Positions 49,801-59,149 of a stretch of 64,000 bases of DNA are shown piece after piece. Within the stretch, counting starts at the first letter, position 1; each line of letters starts with the position of its first letter. Position numbers and translations under genes: made by a program. The notes under the pieces were generated by a model that was not told the DNA's origin, did not search any database, and worked only from the letters and a program-made list of their open reading frames with translations. The stretch is from Diplonema papillatum (lineage: Eukaryota; Euglenozoa; Diplonemea; Diplonemida; Diplonemidae). Where the stretch lies: NCBI GenBank assembly GCA_030068145.1, contig JAPJBO010000195.1:1-64000 (forward strand). The letters are read 5' to 3'.

Positions 49801-50856
49801 GGCTGGTGCATCGGTGGTGCTCCCGTTAACATCGCAACGATCACCCACCCACCCAGGCTGACAGCCAATACAGTTGTAGGCCGTCCCATTCCAGCTACAG
49901 ACGCCGTGAACACACTCCTTCCCACAGTTGTCAAACCAAGCGGGCGCGTCATTGAAGTTGCAACCCGTCCCGCAACACAGACCACTCGATATCTCGTCGT
50001 GCGAGCACAGCCTTTTACTGATCGCCTTGCAGATCTCCGCAGCTTCGATGATCGTCGTGTTGTCGGCACAAGTCGGTGTGTTACTGAAACACGTCGTGTC
50101 GTCGCAGCAGCGTACATTCGAGATTAGAGCCTCAACCGTAGGGAACGAATACGTCGTCCCGCTGCAGCCGTCCATCGATCCGCGGCCTAATTTGTCGCAG
50201 TTCACACCCTGCCACTTACCCCAGCACTCGCACTCATAACCAACACCGTCAGTACTGCAGTCTCCGTTTGCACAGGGCCCTGGCGCGCACTGATCGTACC
50301 AAACGGGAACGGCATCAAACCCGCAACTGCCGCCGCAGCAATTCGACGTAAGCTCTTCGAGTGTGCACATGCGGAGCCCTTCAGCTTCGCAGGCGCGCTG
50401 CCCTCCGTAGAAATCGGTCATCGCGCCAAAACACCCCGTAAGGTTCTTATCCGTGCACGTTCCCGCGTCGCCGCAGCATCGGAGAGCCGCGTTGCCTACA
50501 GAAACGCCACTGGTCGACGAGGGGCAAACATCAGCCGCATAGTGCGGCTCGAACCAGTTGGCCCAAGAGTCGTAACCGCAGCCTTTTCCGCAGCAGAGCG
50601 ACAACTCGTCGTGGACGCACACCCGGGCTCCAACGTCGTGGCAGGCGGTTTGCGCCACTTCAAACGAAATGGTACTCCCGGGACAGATCGCGGGTTGCAT
50701 GCAACCTCCTTCCAAATTGCAGCACCGCACGGAAGCCTGCGTGCTGTCCATAGGAGGCCCCGTACTTTGTCCGCAGACATCGGCGGCTTGGCGGGTAGCC
50801 GCCCACGTCGGCGACGCAGCCACAACCCATACTACGCACAGGGTTTTGTATTTCAT
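46892..50856 (-). CDS. Gene B: modular surface-type membrane protein with pentapeptide stalk, one frame break
   Basis: Reading leftwards from ATG 50856: signal peptide (MKYKTLCVVWVVAASPTWAA); three Cys-rich modules (about residues 25-103, 108-187 and 229-310), each with G-x-R-(V/M/L)-C-x4-E-(L/I) ... CCG-x2-C(G/N); two EGF-like modules (about 188-221 CAPGPCANGDC...CECWGKW; 310-342 CGKECVHGVC...GCQPGWVGDRC); a long ATDAP/ATNAP repeat stalk; then the multi-pass domain and Ser/Pro tail shared with gene A, ending NPLHRRLPPLV. A one-base loss at about 48907 inside the repeat separates the two halves; the downstream half remains open and in the TDAP frame (STTTQVPPLKTGTTDAP...). It may be a true mutation or an assembly error in a repeat. 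The product would be about 1,300 residues. A surface receptor or adhesin is a guess. Confidence 0.78.
48640..49830 (-). repeat. 15-bp coding minisatellite: ATDAP / ATNAP pentapeptides
   Basis: About 78 units of GC(C/T)-ACC-(GAT/AAT)-GC(G/A)-CCA on the coding strand. Units alternate irregularly in blocks such as TDAP-TDAP-TNAP that themselves recur, so the array grew by block duplication. Because the period is 15, other frames on both strands also stay open (MHQPPMRQ..., VAGASVAGA...); these are shadows. Thr/Pro richness suggests an extended O-glycosylated stalk. Confidence 0.95.
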
Positions 50857-51074
50857 ACATCCTTTTGTGTATCGAGGGTTTTTTTTTTAGCGTTTATTTT
50901 TCATAATACCGCATTTAGAACAATGTTGAACTGTACTAACCGACCGAGGCTGCTGCGACCGGCAGCTTAGACGAACTCGTCTCCGGAAGCTCGGCGTCCG
51001 CCACTGGACACGGCGGATCACGTGTGGTGGAAGTGCCCCGCCTACAACAAACCGCCGGACTAGTAGTAATTTGA
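50857..51074 (-). promoter_or_regulatory. Conserved upstream flank shared with gene A
   Basis: Reading on the minus strand, AATAAACGCYAAAAAAAAA then AGGATGT directly precedes ATGAAATAC in both genes (50890-50857 here, 30990-30954 at gene A). It may be a 5' UTR element or simply shared ancestry. The function is unknown. Confidence 0.45.
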
Positions 51075-51209
51075 CACACGTCTGGCTGTCCAAAAAGACT
51101 TCCACTATTTGATCCTGCTACTGTTCGGCTACCCGGAACCTTTTTTATTATTCGATAAATCGAATAAGAACACAGGGGTGCATGTTATTACTCGACCCCC
51201 CCCCCCCCC
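51075..51209. mobile_element. Right half of a small TIR element
   Basis: ACACGTCTGG ... ACTATTTGATCCTGC ... CGATAAATCGAATAAGAACA, CAGGGGTG, TTATTACTCGACC and 15 C. It is homologous to 3640-3745. The C run ends exactly at the first CTAG junction of the chain. Confidence 0.55.
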
Positions 51210-51372
51210 CTAGGGCTAAGTTGGATGGAAACGCCGTTTCTTTTAGTTTTTTCGAAATATGGAAACGGAAACGGAAACGTTTCCGTTTCTTTTAAAAGAA
51301 ACGCCAGAAGGCTCCTCGTGCTGAGGGGTCCTATAGGATACCACTTCGCGGGTCCTTCTGTGTGTCCGTCGG

Positions 51373-53139
51373 GTGTCCGTTTCCAGCCAAATTTTGGCTT
51401 TCCTTTCAGAGGGCGGGATCACCTTCTTCCTATTTGCTCGTCTCAGATCGCCGACGAAAGAAAGCGGTGAGCATCAGCGACTGCTCTGCACAAACGAGAC
51501 CGCGACGACACACAAGAAGGGGCCGAGCCAAGTCGAAGAACAGCCCAGAAGAGGGAGCAGCGTATATTCCATGATCGACAGAGGCCACAACCCACGGATA
51601 CTATACGCACCCTGGAACGCATGGCTCACTGAAGAATTCTGCAACCTGCCACGACTCCACAGCCAACTCAAACCGTTCCTTGGTTTCTGCATCGCCCGAC
51701 ACAGAGCACAGAAACCACGCATCAACGAACCGGAGTACGTCGGCAAACACAGACCGACTAATTTCTTCCCAGCCCACTTACCGAGCGAATCACCATCCTC
51801 CGATGACAGCCTCGTTGCTGTCATCACCATCGCCGCAGCAGTAGCAGCCAAAACGAAGCGGAAACACCCACAGCAACTTCGCAAATACACGACAAGGAAC
51901 TCTTGCTTCCTGCAAGCGTCGCTAAACCTCATAGCAGCGACACACTTGTCAAACCAAGTACGCAAGTACACCGACTGTCCTGAACACCAAACAGGACCAT
52001 GCACCCAAGACGTGAACGAATGGATAAGCGGCAGGAAACCCCAGAACGTCGTCCAAAGACTCTTCGAGCACATGGACACGCACCTCGGCGACGGAGAACA
52101 ACACGACCTAGAAGAAGCCTTGCTTCAACTACTCGCTACGATAGCGAACGAAAACGAAGAACACCGCACGTGCCAACCAAACTGCAGCGACGCCTTCAAC
52201 GAATTGCTACACCTACAGACGACAACAATCCATTGCAACAACTGCGGTTACGTCAAAACAGAAGATCAACCCTACAGCATAACAATCCTCGCAATACAGG
52301 CCAACACCGCTCAAGGATGTCTGGACAGTTTCTGCAAGAAAAGCACCCCCAAAGATTACAGATGTGACAAGTGCAAAAAGACAAAGACGGCAGAAACGCA
52401 AACCAGTATCCGAGCAGCACAAGACACATTACTACTGTGTCTTAGACGGAACGAGTTCGCAAACGAAAATCGAACCCCAGTGGCAGCTGATCCCACCCTC
52501 AACATCCCGGACTACGAACACAAATACGAACTCCAAGCTGTAGTAACACACACTGGAAGAGAGAACGCTGGCCACTACACCATCCACAAACGTAACCGCA
52601 CCCCTTTCACAGATCAAAACTGGACGCATTGCAACAACGAAAGTACTTCACACTCCCGGGAACCTACGTACACAGACAACACCACATACATGTTCCTGTA
52701 CACGAAAGAAGTCCTCACCGACACGGACCCGACACAAACACTCGAACTGCTCGAAGAACTGCGAGGGGACACCCCTACCTCAGACGACGAGACCTCATCC
52801 GAAGAAACAACACAACATGAAAGAACGCTTATTTGGACATGCCCAGCCTGCAAAGCAAGTACCACGGACGCAGGCAACAAGTTCAAAGGCGCCAAAGGCC
52901 TCCGTACACACATGCTACACTGCAAAGAGATGACTCTAGCAACAAGCCCAGTACGGAAGGCGGCGCAGAAAGCCCTCGGAAAACGCAAATGCCCATACTG
53001 CAACAACGACGGACGGACCGCAGGGAAAGCGCGCTTCAAAAGTCTACGCCACCATATCTCAAAATGTAAGAGAAACCCAGCGGTATCGCACACGCTCAAG
53101 GCTACGAAAAAGAATAAGGAAAGTAAGCGAGGAACCTAA
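51373..53139 (+). CDS. Ubiquitin-specific-protease-like protein with C-terminal zinc fingers
   Basis: An open frame of 588 codons; the first ATG is at 51571, an upstream GTG at 51373. Numbering from 51373, the Cys box is NSCFLQASLNLI (Cys178 as nucleophile), a zinc ribbon is CNNC ... CDKC (288/291 and 331/334) and the His box is ENAGHYTIH (His401) with a downstream Asn421 region (NWTHCNNES), ending in YMFLYT. These are peptidase C19 hallmarks. An acidic Ser/Thr linker (SDDETSSEETT) precedes two fingers: CPACKAS...GLRTHMLHC and CPYCNNDGRTAGK...SLRHHISKC, then a Lys-rich tail. The finger pair recurs at 16745-16294. The gene lies wholly inside a TIR element and is A-rich on the coding strand, unlike its surroundings. 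It probably removes ubiquitin or a relative from an unknown target; the start is uncertain. Confidence 0.78.
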   Translation: MSVSSQILAFLSEGGITFFLFARLRSPTKESGEHQRLLCTNETATTHKKGPSQVEEQPRRGSSVYSMIDRGHNPRILYAPWNAWLTEEFCNLPRLHSQLKPFLGFCIARHRAQKPRINEPEYVGKHRPTNFFPAHLPSESPSSDDSLVAVITIAAAVAAKTKRKHPQQLRKYTTRNSCFLQASLNLIAATHLSNQVRKYTDCPEHQTGPCTQDVNEWISGRKPQNVVQRLFEHMDTHLGDGEQHDLEEALLQLLATIANENEEHRTCQPNCSDAFNELLHLQTTTIHCNNCGYVKTEDQPYSITILAIQANTAQGCLDSFCKKSTPKDYRCDKCKKTKTAETQTSIRAAQDTLLLCLRRNEFANENRTPVAADPTLNIPDYEHKYELQAVVTHTGRENAGHYTIHKRNRTPFTDQNWTHCNNESTSHSREPTYTDNTTYMFLYTKEVLTDTDPTQTLELLEELRGDTPTSDDETSSEETTQHERTLIWTCPACKASTTDAGNKFKGAKGLRTHMLHCKEMTLATSPVRKAAQKALGKRKCPYCNNDGRTAGKARFKSLRHHISKCKRNPAVSHTLKATKKNKESKRGT

Positions 53140-53149
53140 CTTCACCATC

Positions 53150-54370
53150 CACGGCTGCCTCGTGCAGCTAGAGAACCCCGACTGTGGAGGACAACAAACA
53201 GTCAAACAAGGAACTTTCTAAAAAAAAAAAATTTCTCATCTTACGTCTGTAAGAGTAACACCGAACAATAGCCTACGCTACTTCCACTTCTTCGAGCCAA
53301 CGAGCCTCCATGCGAACAGCGCAAGCATAACCTCTGTCGCCCAACCCCTCCAACCACCCCCCCGTACCCCGAGGACAACCCTCAAAACCCCAACTCCCCT
53401 CCCCCCCTTTTTTCCTTATTTTTTTCTCCCCCAGTTTTTTCCTTTTTTCCTCCCCTACTCCGTACCTCGTAACACACAGCCACCGAGCAACACGAAACCA
53501 CCCAGAAGAAAAGCCAGGCACCGGGATCTTCCTGACGAGCACGCGACCCGGTGAACATAATCAAGAGTCGAAGATTAGCGTCGAAACTTCCTGGCTTTTC
53601 ACGCCGCAGCAGAACGACCACACCCTACCCAAACCCAAGCACCCTCTAAACGCGTTAGGGGACTTCACAAGGTTTCACAACGGAGTGACACAACACCCGA
53701 AACGAGTCGCACTCTTTTACTTTTCTCAACCCCCCGCCATACCCAAGCCTCTACGGTCAACCGGAGACTTTAAAATACCGACCTTCTAATCCACAAATAA
53801 CGCTAGGAAACCACAAGCTAATGATGCAGAATGTCGTTACATGCGGATGCTGAGGTTTTCTGGCACCAGATTCCACTCTTCTGTGCCTACCACTTCGTCC
53901 TCTGCTGCTTCCAACCCACGTTCTCATGTTTACTTGTATCGGCGGCCGTGCCGCGTGGGGCTTTTTGAATCTGCAGTCCTCTTCTGCATTGTCGGTGGTT
54001 CTTCCTGCCGTCGCTGTCTATGCTCCGACAACACCGCCCGATGGTGCCCCTTCCGGTGACGGTTGCCACCCGTCGTTGTATGCAAGGTGCACTGTGGCAA
54101 TCGATGTTTAACACACACGTTACTGCGTGGCCATCGCTTTTCTGGCGGGTTCAACATTGCCCCGGCATACGTGTGCCCTTCTCACCTCTTGATGCTGCTT
54201 GCACTCCCTCTTTGTCTTACACCGCTGAAAACCCCGGTCTTGTAGCCTGTGGTGCGGCGGAGCTCCCGCTGTCCTTCTTTCCTCCCTCTTTTTCGGAGCC
54301 TCCTTGTCCATGGTTTCCCACTGGATTGCGGGGTCCGCCGTTCGGAACACATTTCCGGTCGGACCTTCAG
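53150..54370. other. Interior of chain element 1 downstream of the USP-like gene
   Basis: C-rich and T-rich low-complexity DNA (53380-53460). A weak match to the 83-bp repeat lies at 53757-53790 (inverse). Short plus-strand frames at 53841-54406 show no domain. Confidence 0.5.
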
Positions 54371-54696
54371 CCAGTATACCAGTGGCATACCAGCCGTTTC
54401 TTTTGAAAAGAAACGGCGTTTCCATCCACCGCCAAAAAGAAGGAAACGGAAACGGAAACGGAAACGTTTCCAACGTTTCCATCCTACATAGCCCTAGGGC
54501 AGTGTTCCAGGTAAACGGTAAACGTTTACCGTTTATAAACGTTTACGTTACTCATTTTGGAGTAAACGTTGAGTAAACGTTGTGTAAACGTTGTGTAAGC
54601 GTTTACTGTATCAAGGGCGGCATCCACTGGAAACGCAATATATCAAGGAAGAGGGGCAACTAAGTAAAATATCCAGACGGACCTTTCGTCACAAAT

Positions 54697-54897
54697 GGCG
54701 AACAAGCGCAAAGGAGACGCCGGGAGGGGGTGACATTCACGGAAGCACCCGGATCGAAGATGCGCAAGGTAACCTGCAAGTTCTGCGATAAGGCCTTCTC
54801 CACCGCCTCTGCTGAGCACCTGCTCGGCCAAGGCAGCAGCATTGGCGGCTGCGCCCGCACAGGACTGAAGCCACGGTCAGGAACGAACGACCAGTAG
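54697..54897 (+). pseudogene. BED-type zinc finger fragment
   Basis: MANKRKGDAGR, then after a one-base shift GVTFTEAPGSKMRKVTCKFC and DKAFSTASAEHLLGQGSSIG-GC. C-x2-C ... HLL ... C fits a BED finger, the DNA-binding start of hAT-type transposases. Confidence 0.55.
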
Positions 54898-54904
54898 CCT
54901 TGTT

Positions 54905-55180
54905 AAACCCGATGGCTTCTTCGTAGAAGAAGTCCCTGATGGCTTCGTGGGCGTCCACTGCAGTGGTCGCTCGAGTGAGGAATGGCACCATATTCAGCTG
55001 CTTCGTCTTGGCTTTCTCGTTTTTCTTGCTGCCTTCAGCTTGACGACGAAGGCGGGTGTGTGCTACCACCATGGGATCTCTATCACCCCCAACGCCCGAA
55101 GAACTCGGTGGGGTGATGCTTGGCACCGCCATAAAAGAGATGGACAGCCTGATGGAACGTGGATTGTGCCAGGAGGCCAA
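54905..55180 (-). pseudogene. DUF659/hAT-like transposase fragment
   Basis: The minus strand reads EGSKKNEKAKTKQLNMVPFL and AHEAIRDFFYEEAIGFNKAT-GRSFL. The pattern A-x2-A-I-x-(R/D)-F-F-Y-x4-I-x-F-N-x2 ... S-F is the start of the DUF659 region that follows the BED finger in hAT-type proteins. Here it lies in the opposite orientation to the BED fragment, so an inversion has occurred inside the element. Confidence 0.5.
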
Positions 55181-55436
55181 GTATGGTCTAACCGTGCTCT
55201 GTAGGCGAGTAAACGTTTACCGCGAGTAAACGTAAACGTTTACCGTTTATAAACGTTTACGTTTACTCATTTTGGAGTAAACGCGTTTACTCAACGTTTA
55301 CCAGCTTCACTGCCCTAGGCATAGTGGTCAAACGATTCGCATGCGATAATAATTATCGCATTATCGCACAAGATTATCGCACATAATCGGCATGCGATAA
55401 TATGCGATAATCCATTATACTCTATTTGTACAGAGG

Positions 55437-55772
55437 ATGTACCCGGGGTTCCGGGAAAGCTTTGTGGGTTTCTCTGGGGTTTGTAGCAAGAGTGCTATGA
55501 GAACCTGTCCTTTCTGGCAACCACATCCAGATTCCGTTGCCGCCCCATCGATCGTGCCAGCTGGTACTACGACAGCTGAAGTTGTCCAGATGCTCCCCAG
55601 ACGCAAGAAGCACACTGGGGGTCTCCAGAGGACAGTGTCATTCTGGAACTTGACAAACCGCCGAAACAAGACCTACGAGGGAAGACCATGTTCGGCGAGC
55701 CCAGTGAAACAGCCGGAACCAACAAAAGCCCGGCGTGAGAGATGTCCACGCACCGGCACCAAAACGACTTAA
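55437..55772 (+). pseudogene. Coding-like frame in chain element 3, unrecognised
   Basis: 111 codons, containing RKKHTGGLQRTVSFWNLTNR and SASPVKQPEPTKARRERCPR. Basic; no domain recognised. It may be a captured fragment. Confidence 0.3.
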
Positions 55773-55794
55773 GCGTTGGTGACACGGGAGCCTC

Positions 55795-56530
55795 AGCCTT
55801 CCCCGGGAAGTGGCGTCAAGGTTTATGCTCTTTACGCTGCCTGGATACGCCACAAGGAGGACGAAACTGCTGTTAAACGGCATAGAAGCAGCTTGCCTCC
55901 AAGGACCGCTGGAACGAAGCCAAACCCGTGTGTCCGCAGGACGTACCCTTCGCTCAATGGAAATCTCATCAAGGCGTTACGTAGACCGTTGGCCGTGCAG
56001 TCACAAAGAAGAAGAGAGCCCACAGCACTACAATGCGCGATCCCCGCGAGGCGAGCTCACCCGCCAGCCAGAGATTGACATTGCAAGAGGCATCTGTCTG
56101 TCGTCGGGTTGCTGACGATGGTCTCGGCCATGAGTAGGGTACGGAAGTGGGTGCGAAGTCATGATATGGCAGGCGGCGCCCTACCAGTGCAAAGGTTGTT
56201 TCGTTGGACGACTTCCGGATGAAGCAGGAGAAAATACAAGGAACTGTGAGCTTGATAGACACCCACAACGTCACGGCACGGCCTACGGCGGCGGCTAAAC
56301 GCCTTGATGGGAAACTTCAGTTTCCATTGGGCGAAGGGTACGTCCTGCGGATACACGGGTTTGGCGTCGTTCCAGCGGTCCGAGCAAGCTGTTTCTATGC
56401 CGTTTAACATCACTTCTGTCCTCCTTCCAGCTGCAAAACGTGGGTGGTGTGTGAATCTCGGCATTGTACACCTTGTCGCCACTTCCCGGGGAAGGCTGAG
56501 GCTCCCGTGAGGCTCCCGTGTCGGCAAAGC
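55795..56530. repeat. Inverted pair of coding-like segments in chain element 3
   Basis: 55795-56000 (plus) and 56520-56290 (minus) are diverged copies: both read through GGGAGCCTCAGCCTTCCCCG GGAAGTGGCG..., TTAAACGGCATAGAA and GCAGGACGTACCCTTCGC. In the best frame both give DRWN(E/D)AKPV(C/Y)PQDVPFAQWK. Each has stops or shifts. The protein is unknown. Confidence 0.7.
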
Positions 56531-56960
56531 TTAAGTCGTTGATGAAGACAATGAAAGAGAGCTTGCACGTTTGTTGACCAAGAAGGGATCGAGCCATGCA
56601 GTTGTCAAGTTAGGTGATACTGGTAGTGGTCGGATGTCAGTTGTCGAAGCGTCACGGTAGCATGGCGCGAGTGAGAAGGGCTCACGACGAGCTCCGACGA
56701 GCTCCGCGGACTCGTTTTCTCACTTTCTGCGCCTGTCAAGCCATCCTGCCTCGCTCCGGGTGCCCCAAAGGATTCTGCGATAATGTGCGATAATCGTGCG
56801 ATAATCATTATCGCACATGCGATAATGTGCGATAATATGCGATAATACACGATAATATGCGATAATCGTGCGTTAATGCGAATGAAAATGCGATAATCGG
56901 CGCCAAAATCCCAAATGCGATAATATGCGATAATGCGAATCGTTTGACCACTATGCCTAG

Positions 56961-58112
56961 GGGGGGTCAATCTACTGTTTAAAAGTGTCCCAATGGACCA
57001 TTTTTCAACCTTCAAATATAACGACAAAGCCGGCTCCGAAAACTGGATTTTCGGGTGCAAAACACCAATTCTGCACGAAATACCGCTGGATGTGCACCCA
57101 ACGGGCGTTGAATGGTTGCTCAACAAGGGTGTCAAAAATGCTGTCCAAAGTCGTGCCACCCTTTTACCCCAGGCTACTTCAACCGCCAAAATTCACTTTA
57201 AATTCATACTGGGAGACCAGGAGGCCCTCATCTGCGGTGGAAAACACCAGCAAAAACGCTAGTTTGCTACGCCAGGCTAGGGGAGACTGAGTTTTACGAT
57301 CAAAGAGAGCATCACCGAGCTGCAGCCGTAAGTCAACGCTGATGCCTTTGTACGGCAAGGCAGTTGCAGCCCTGTCGCAGGATTAACCAGCTCCGTGCGT
57401 TGCATTTTCAAAAGAAGCCCCTCAGGTAGACGAAAGGTCCAGTTTGTGCCAGAAGGGGTGAATGCTGCTTCTGAATCGTTGCAAAAACATTCCTGTCGTC
57501 CTCATAGGCGGCACGCAGTACCGGAGAAGAGCTGCTCAGACCAATGTTCGTGCAGTTCTGGGACACGCTTTGTGGAAAGTGAGGAAGAAAAACGGTTCGA
57601 CATTTTTGCATGACGACAAGCACAGACGGTAGCCCCGCTGTCCCCGCTTTCCCTCGATCCGAGCCTGTCCTTCCCTCCTACACGTAGGAGCATCGTGTCC
57701 TTCAGCACTGCTGAAAGAAAATTCGAACCTACAGAGCACAATCTCACTCTAGCTGTTCTGCCATTATATGGGCGTCTCCGCGACCAATGAACCCCCTTTC
57801 TTCTTGTATTGGTGAGGCATGGTGCGCGAGACAAGCGTTTTTTTTCTACTTTTTTGCTGCCTGTGTGGTGGCCTTGAGCTGCATTACCACCCACCTTTTG
57901 CAATTCTGCGGTGGGGTAAAAGGGTGGCACGACTTTGGACAGCAATTTTGAATTCGCGTTTTATACTCGTTTTAGGGCTCTACACTCGATTTTAGGCTCG
58001 AAAACCCTGTGGAAATGACGGTGTGGGGTGCTCTACAGGGGGCCAGGTCCCCAGGAGGCCCTAGTATGATGAACTTTGAAAAATGCCCAATTGGGACACA
58101 GATTGACCCCCC
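56961..58112. mobile_element. Chain element 4 (1.15 kb)
   Basis: Between CTAG at 56957 and CTAG at 58113. Ends GGGGGGTCAATCT in inverted copies, continuing with GTGTCCCAAT...CATTTTTCAA and, further in, CTGTCCAAAGTCGTGCCACC CTTTTACCCC (57139 and its inverse near 57945-57905). The inverted ends are therefore about 200 bp with indels. The centre (57300-57890) has short frames only. Confidence 0.8.
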
Positions 58113-58440
58113 CTAGGCCCCCCCCCAAGTGCTGATGCTAAGGCCCCTAAACTCGGCATCGTTGTCAGCCGGACGGCAACGAGTGTGGGTGGGTACCCCC
58201 CCCCTAACCACCCCCCCCCTCCTCCTGCAGGGCCTATGTGCAGCAGGGTGGTGACCGCTCTAAGGTGGTTTCCTCAGCAGCGACCAAAGAAAAAAAAAAC
58301 TTTTTTTTTGGCCCAAATCCTCCCAAAAAAGCACTCGAAAAAAAAGTTTTTGACCCACTTTTTCCACCATTTCACCTTAGAGAATTTAGCTAAGGTGGGT
58401 CCCACAGTAGGTCCACAGTGGGTTGCACCAGGAGGGGGGA

Positions 58441-58967
58441 AAATGTTTCTTGGGTTTGAAGAGCGCGTGGTGCTTGCACCACTGAGGCCAGGTTATTTAA
58501 CCGCGGATTTAGTGAAGGATTGTTCAGGAAACGGTCGCGAGCGAAACCCGACCAGGTAACGACCATTTCACTGTCTTCTTTGTTTTGTGATGCGAACATC
58601 ACGAGGTGCTGTCCCAAGACACCGCCCACGTGAGCACTGTTAAGCAGCGGTTGCCAGATACTCCCGTAGCACCTATTCACGGGTTTGCAGGGGTAAAAAG
58701 GAAGCCCGGGTTGGGGAGGGTGGTGGGTTTGGTGCGTAGTATTCTTCTTTTTCTGTTCTTTCTCGGTTCTGGTGGTGCTGCTCCTTCCTTCTCGTCCTGT
58801 GTTGGGTTACGACTTTTTTTGTTCTTTATCGGTTCTGAGCGTTTCCATATGCCTTTTCCTGCTTTGACATGCAGTCCCTTCCAAACTGTACCTCTCTTGG
58901 TGTTCGGGGGTTGGGCCGTATGGTAACGTCTCGGGAAACGAAGTTTGTTGGGGGGGGGGGGGGGGGG
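58441..58967. other. Interior of chain element 5, no gene recognised
   Basis: Short frames only. It ends in a run of 20 or more G at 58949-58968. Confidence 0.4.
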
Positions 58968-59149
58968 GGTACCCACCCCCATCACGGTGCACTAGTAAAA
59001 GTGAAAAAGGTGTTTTGACTAGTCATTTTACTAGTGAAAAAGCATGACTAGTGCACTAGTAAAAATGACTAGTGCACTAGTCAAAATGACTAGTGTCCTA
59101 GTAGAAATCCACCTGTTCAGAACCGAAATCTGGGCTGGTTTGTAAATTT

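Larger units (their letters stand above)
51210..54497. mobile_element. Chain element 1 (3.3 kb), carries the USP-like gene
   Basis: Between CTAG at 51210 and CTAG at 54494. Ends GGCTAAGTTGGATGGAAACG (51214) and, inverted, GGCTATGTAGGATGGAAACG (from 54493): 18 of 20 match. Just inside, both ends hold GGAAACGGAAACGGAAACGT-type iterations and a GAAACG/CGTTTC palindrome around TTTTRAAA. The only long gene is the USP-like frame at 51373-53139. The remainder (53150-54370) shows only short unconvincing frames and C/T-rich DNA. There is no visible transposase. Confidence 0.75.
54498..55314. mobile_element. Chain element 2 (0.82 kb), hAT-like fragments
   Basis: Between CTAG at 54494 and CTAG at 55315. 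Ends GGCAGTGTTCCAGGTAAACG and, inverted, GGCAGTGAAGCTGGTAAACG (16 of 20). Both inner ends carry the same direct block GTAAACGTTTACCGTTTATA, AACGTTTACG, ACTCATTTTGGAGTAAACG (54512-54575 and 55222-55290). The interior holds fragments of a BED-finger/DUF659-type protein in opposite orientations. Confidence 0.75.
55319..56956. mobile_element. Chain element 3 (1.64 kb)
   Basis: Between CTAG at 55315 and CTAG at 56957. The ends GCATAGTGGTCAAACGATTC are perfect inverted copies over 24 bp. Both inner ends are made of TGCGATAAT/ATTATCGCA iterations (55340-55415; 56770-56940). The interior has two inverted, diverged copies of one coding-like segment. Confidence 0.82.

Noticed and set aside
48477-50127. 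Plus-strand and alternative minus-strand frames of 150-500 codons (VAGASVAGA, MHQPPMRQ, GGWRIGSW repeats)
   Set aside because: All arise from the 15-bp period of the gene B repeat; only the TDAP/TNAP frame joins the flanking domains.
51210-54497. Helitron or LTR structure for chain element 1
   Set aside because: There are no direct long terminal repeats, no TC...CTRR ends with hairpin and no Rep/helicase; the ends are inverted.
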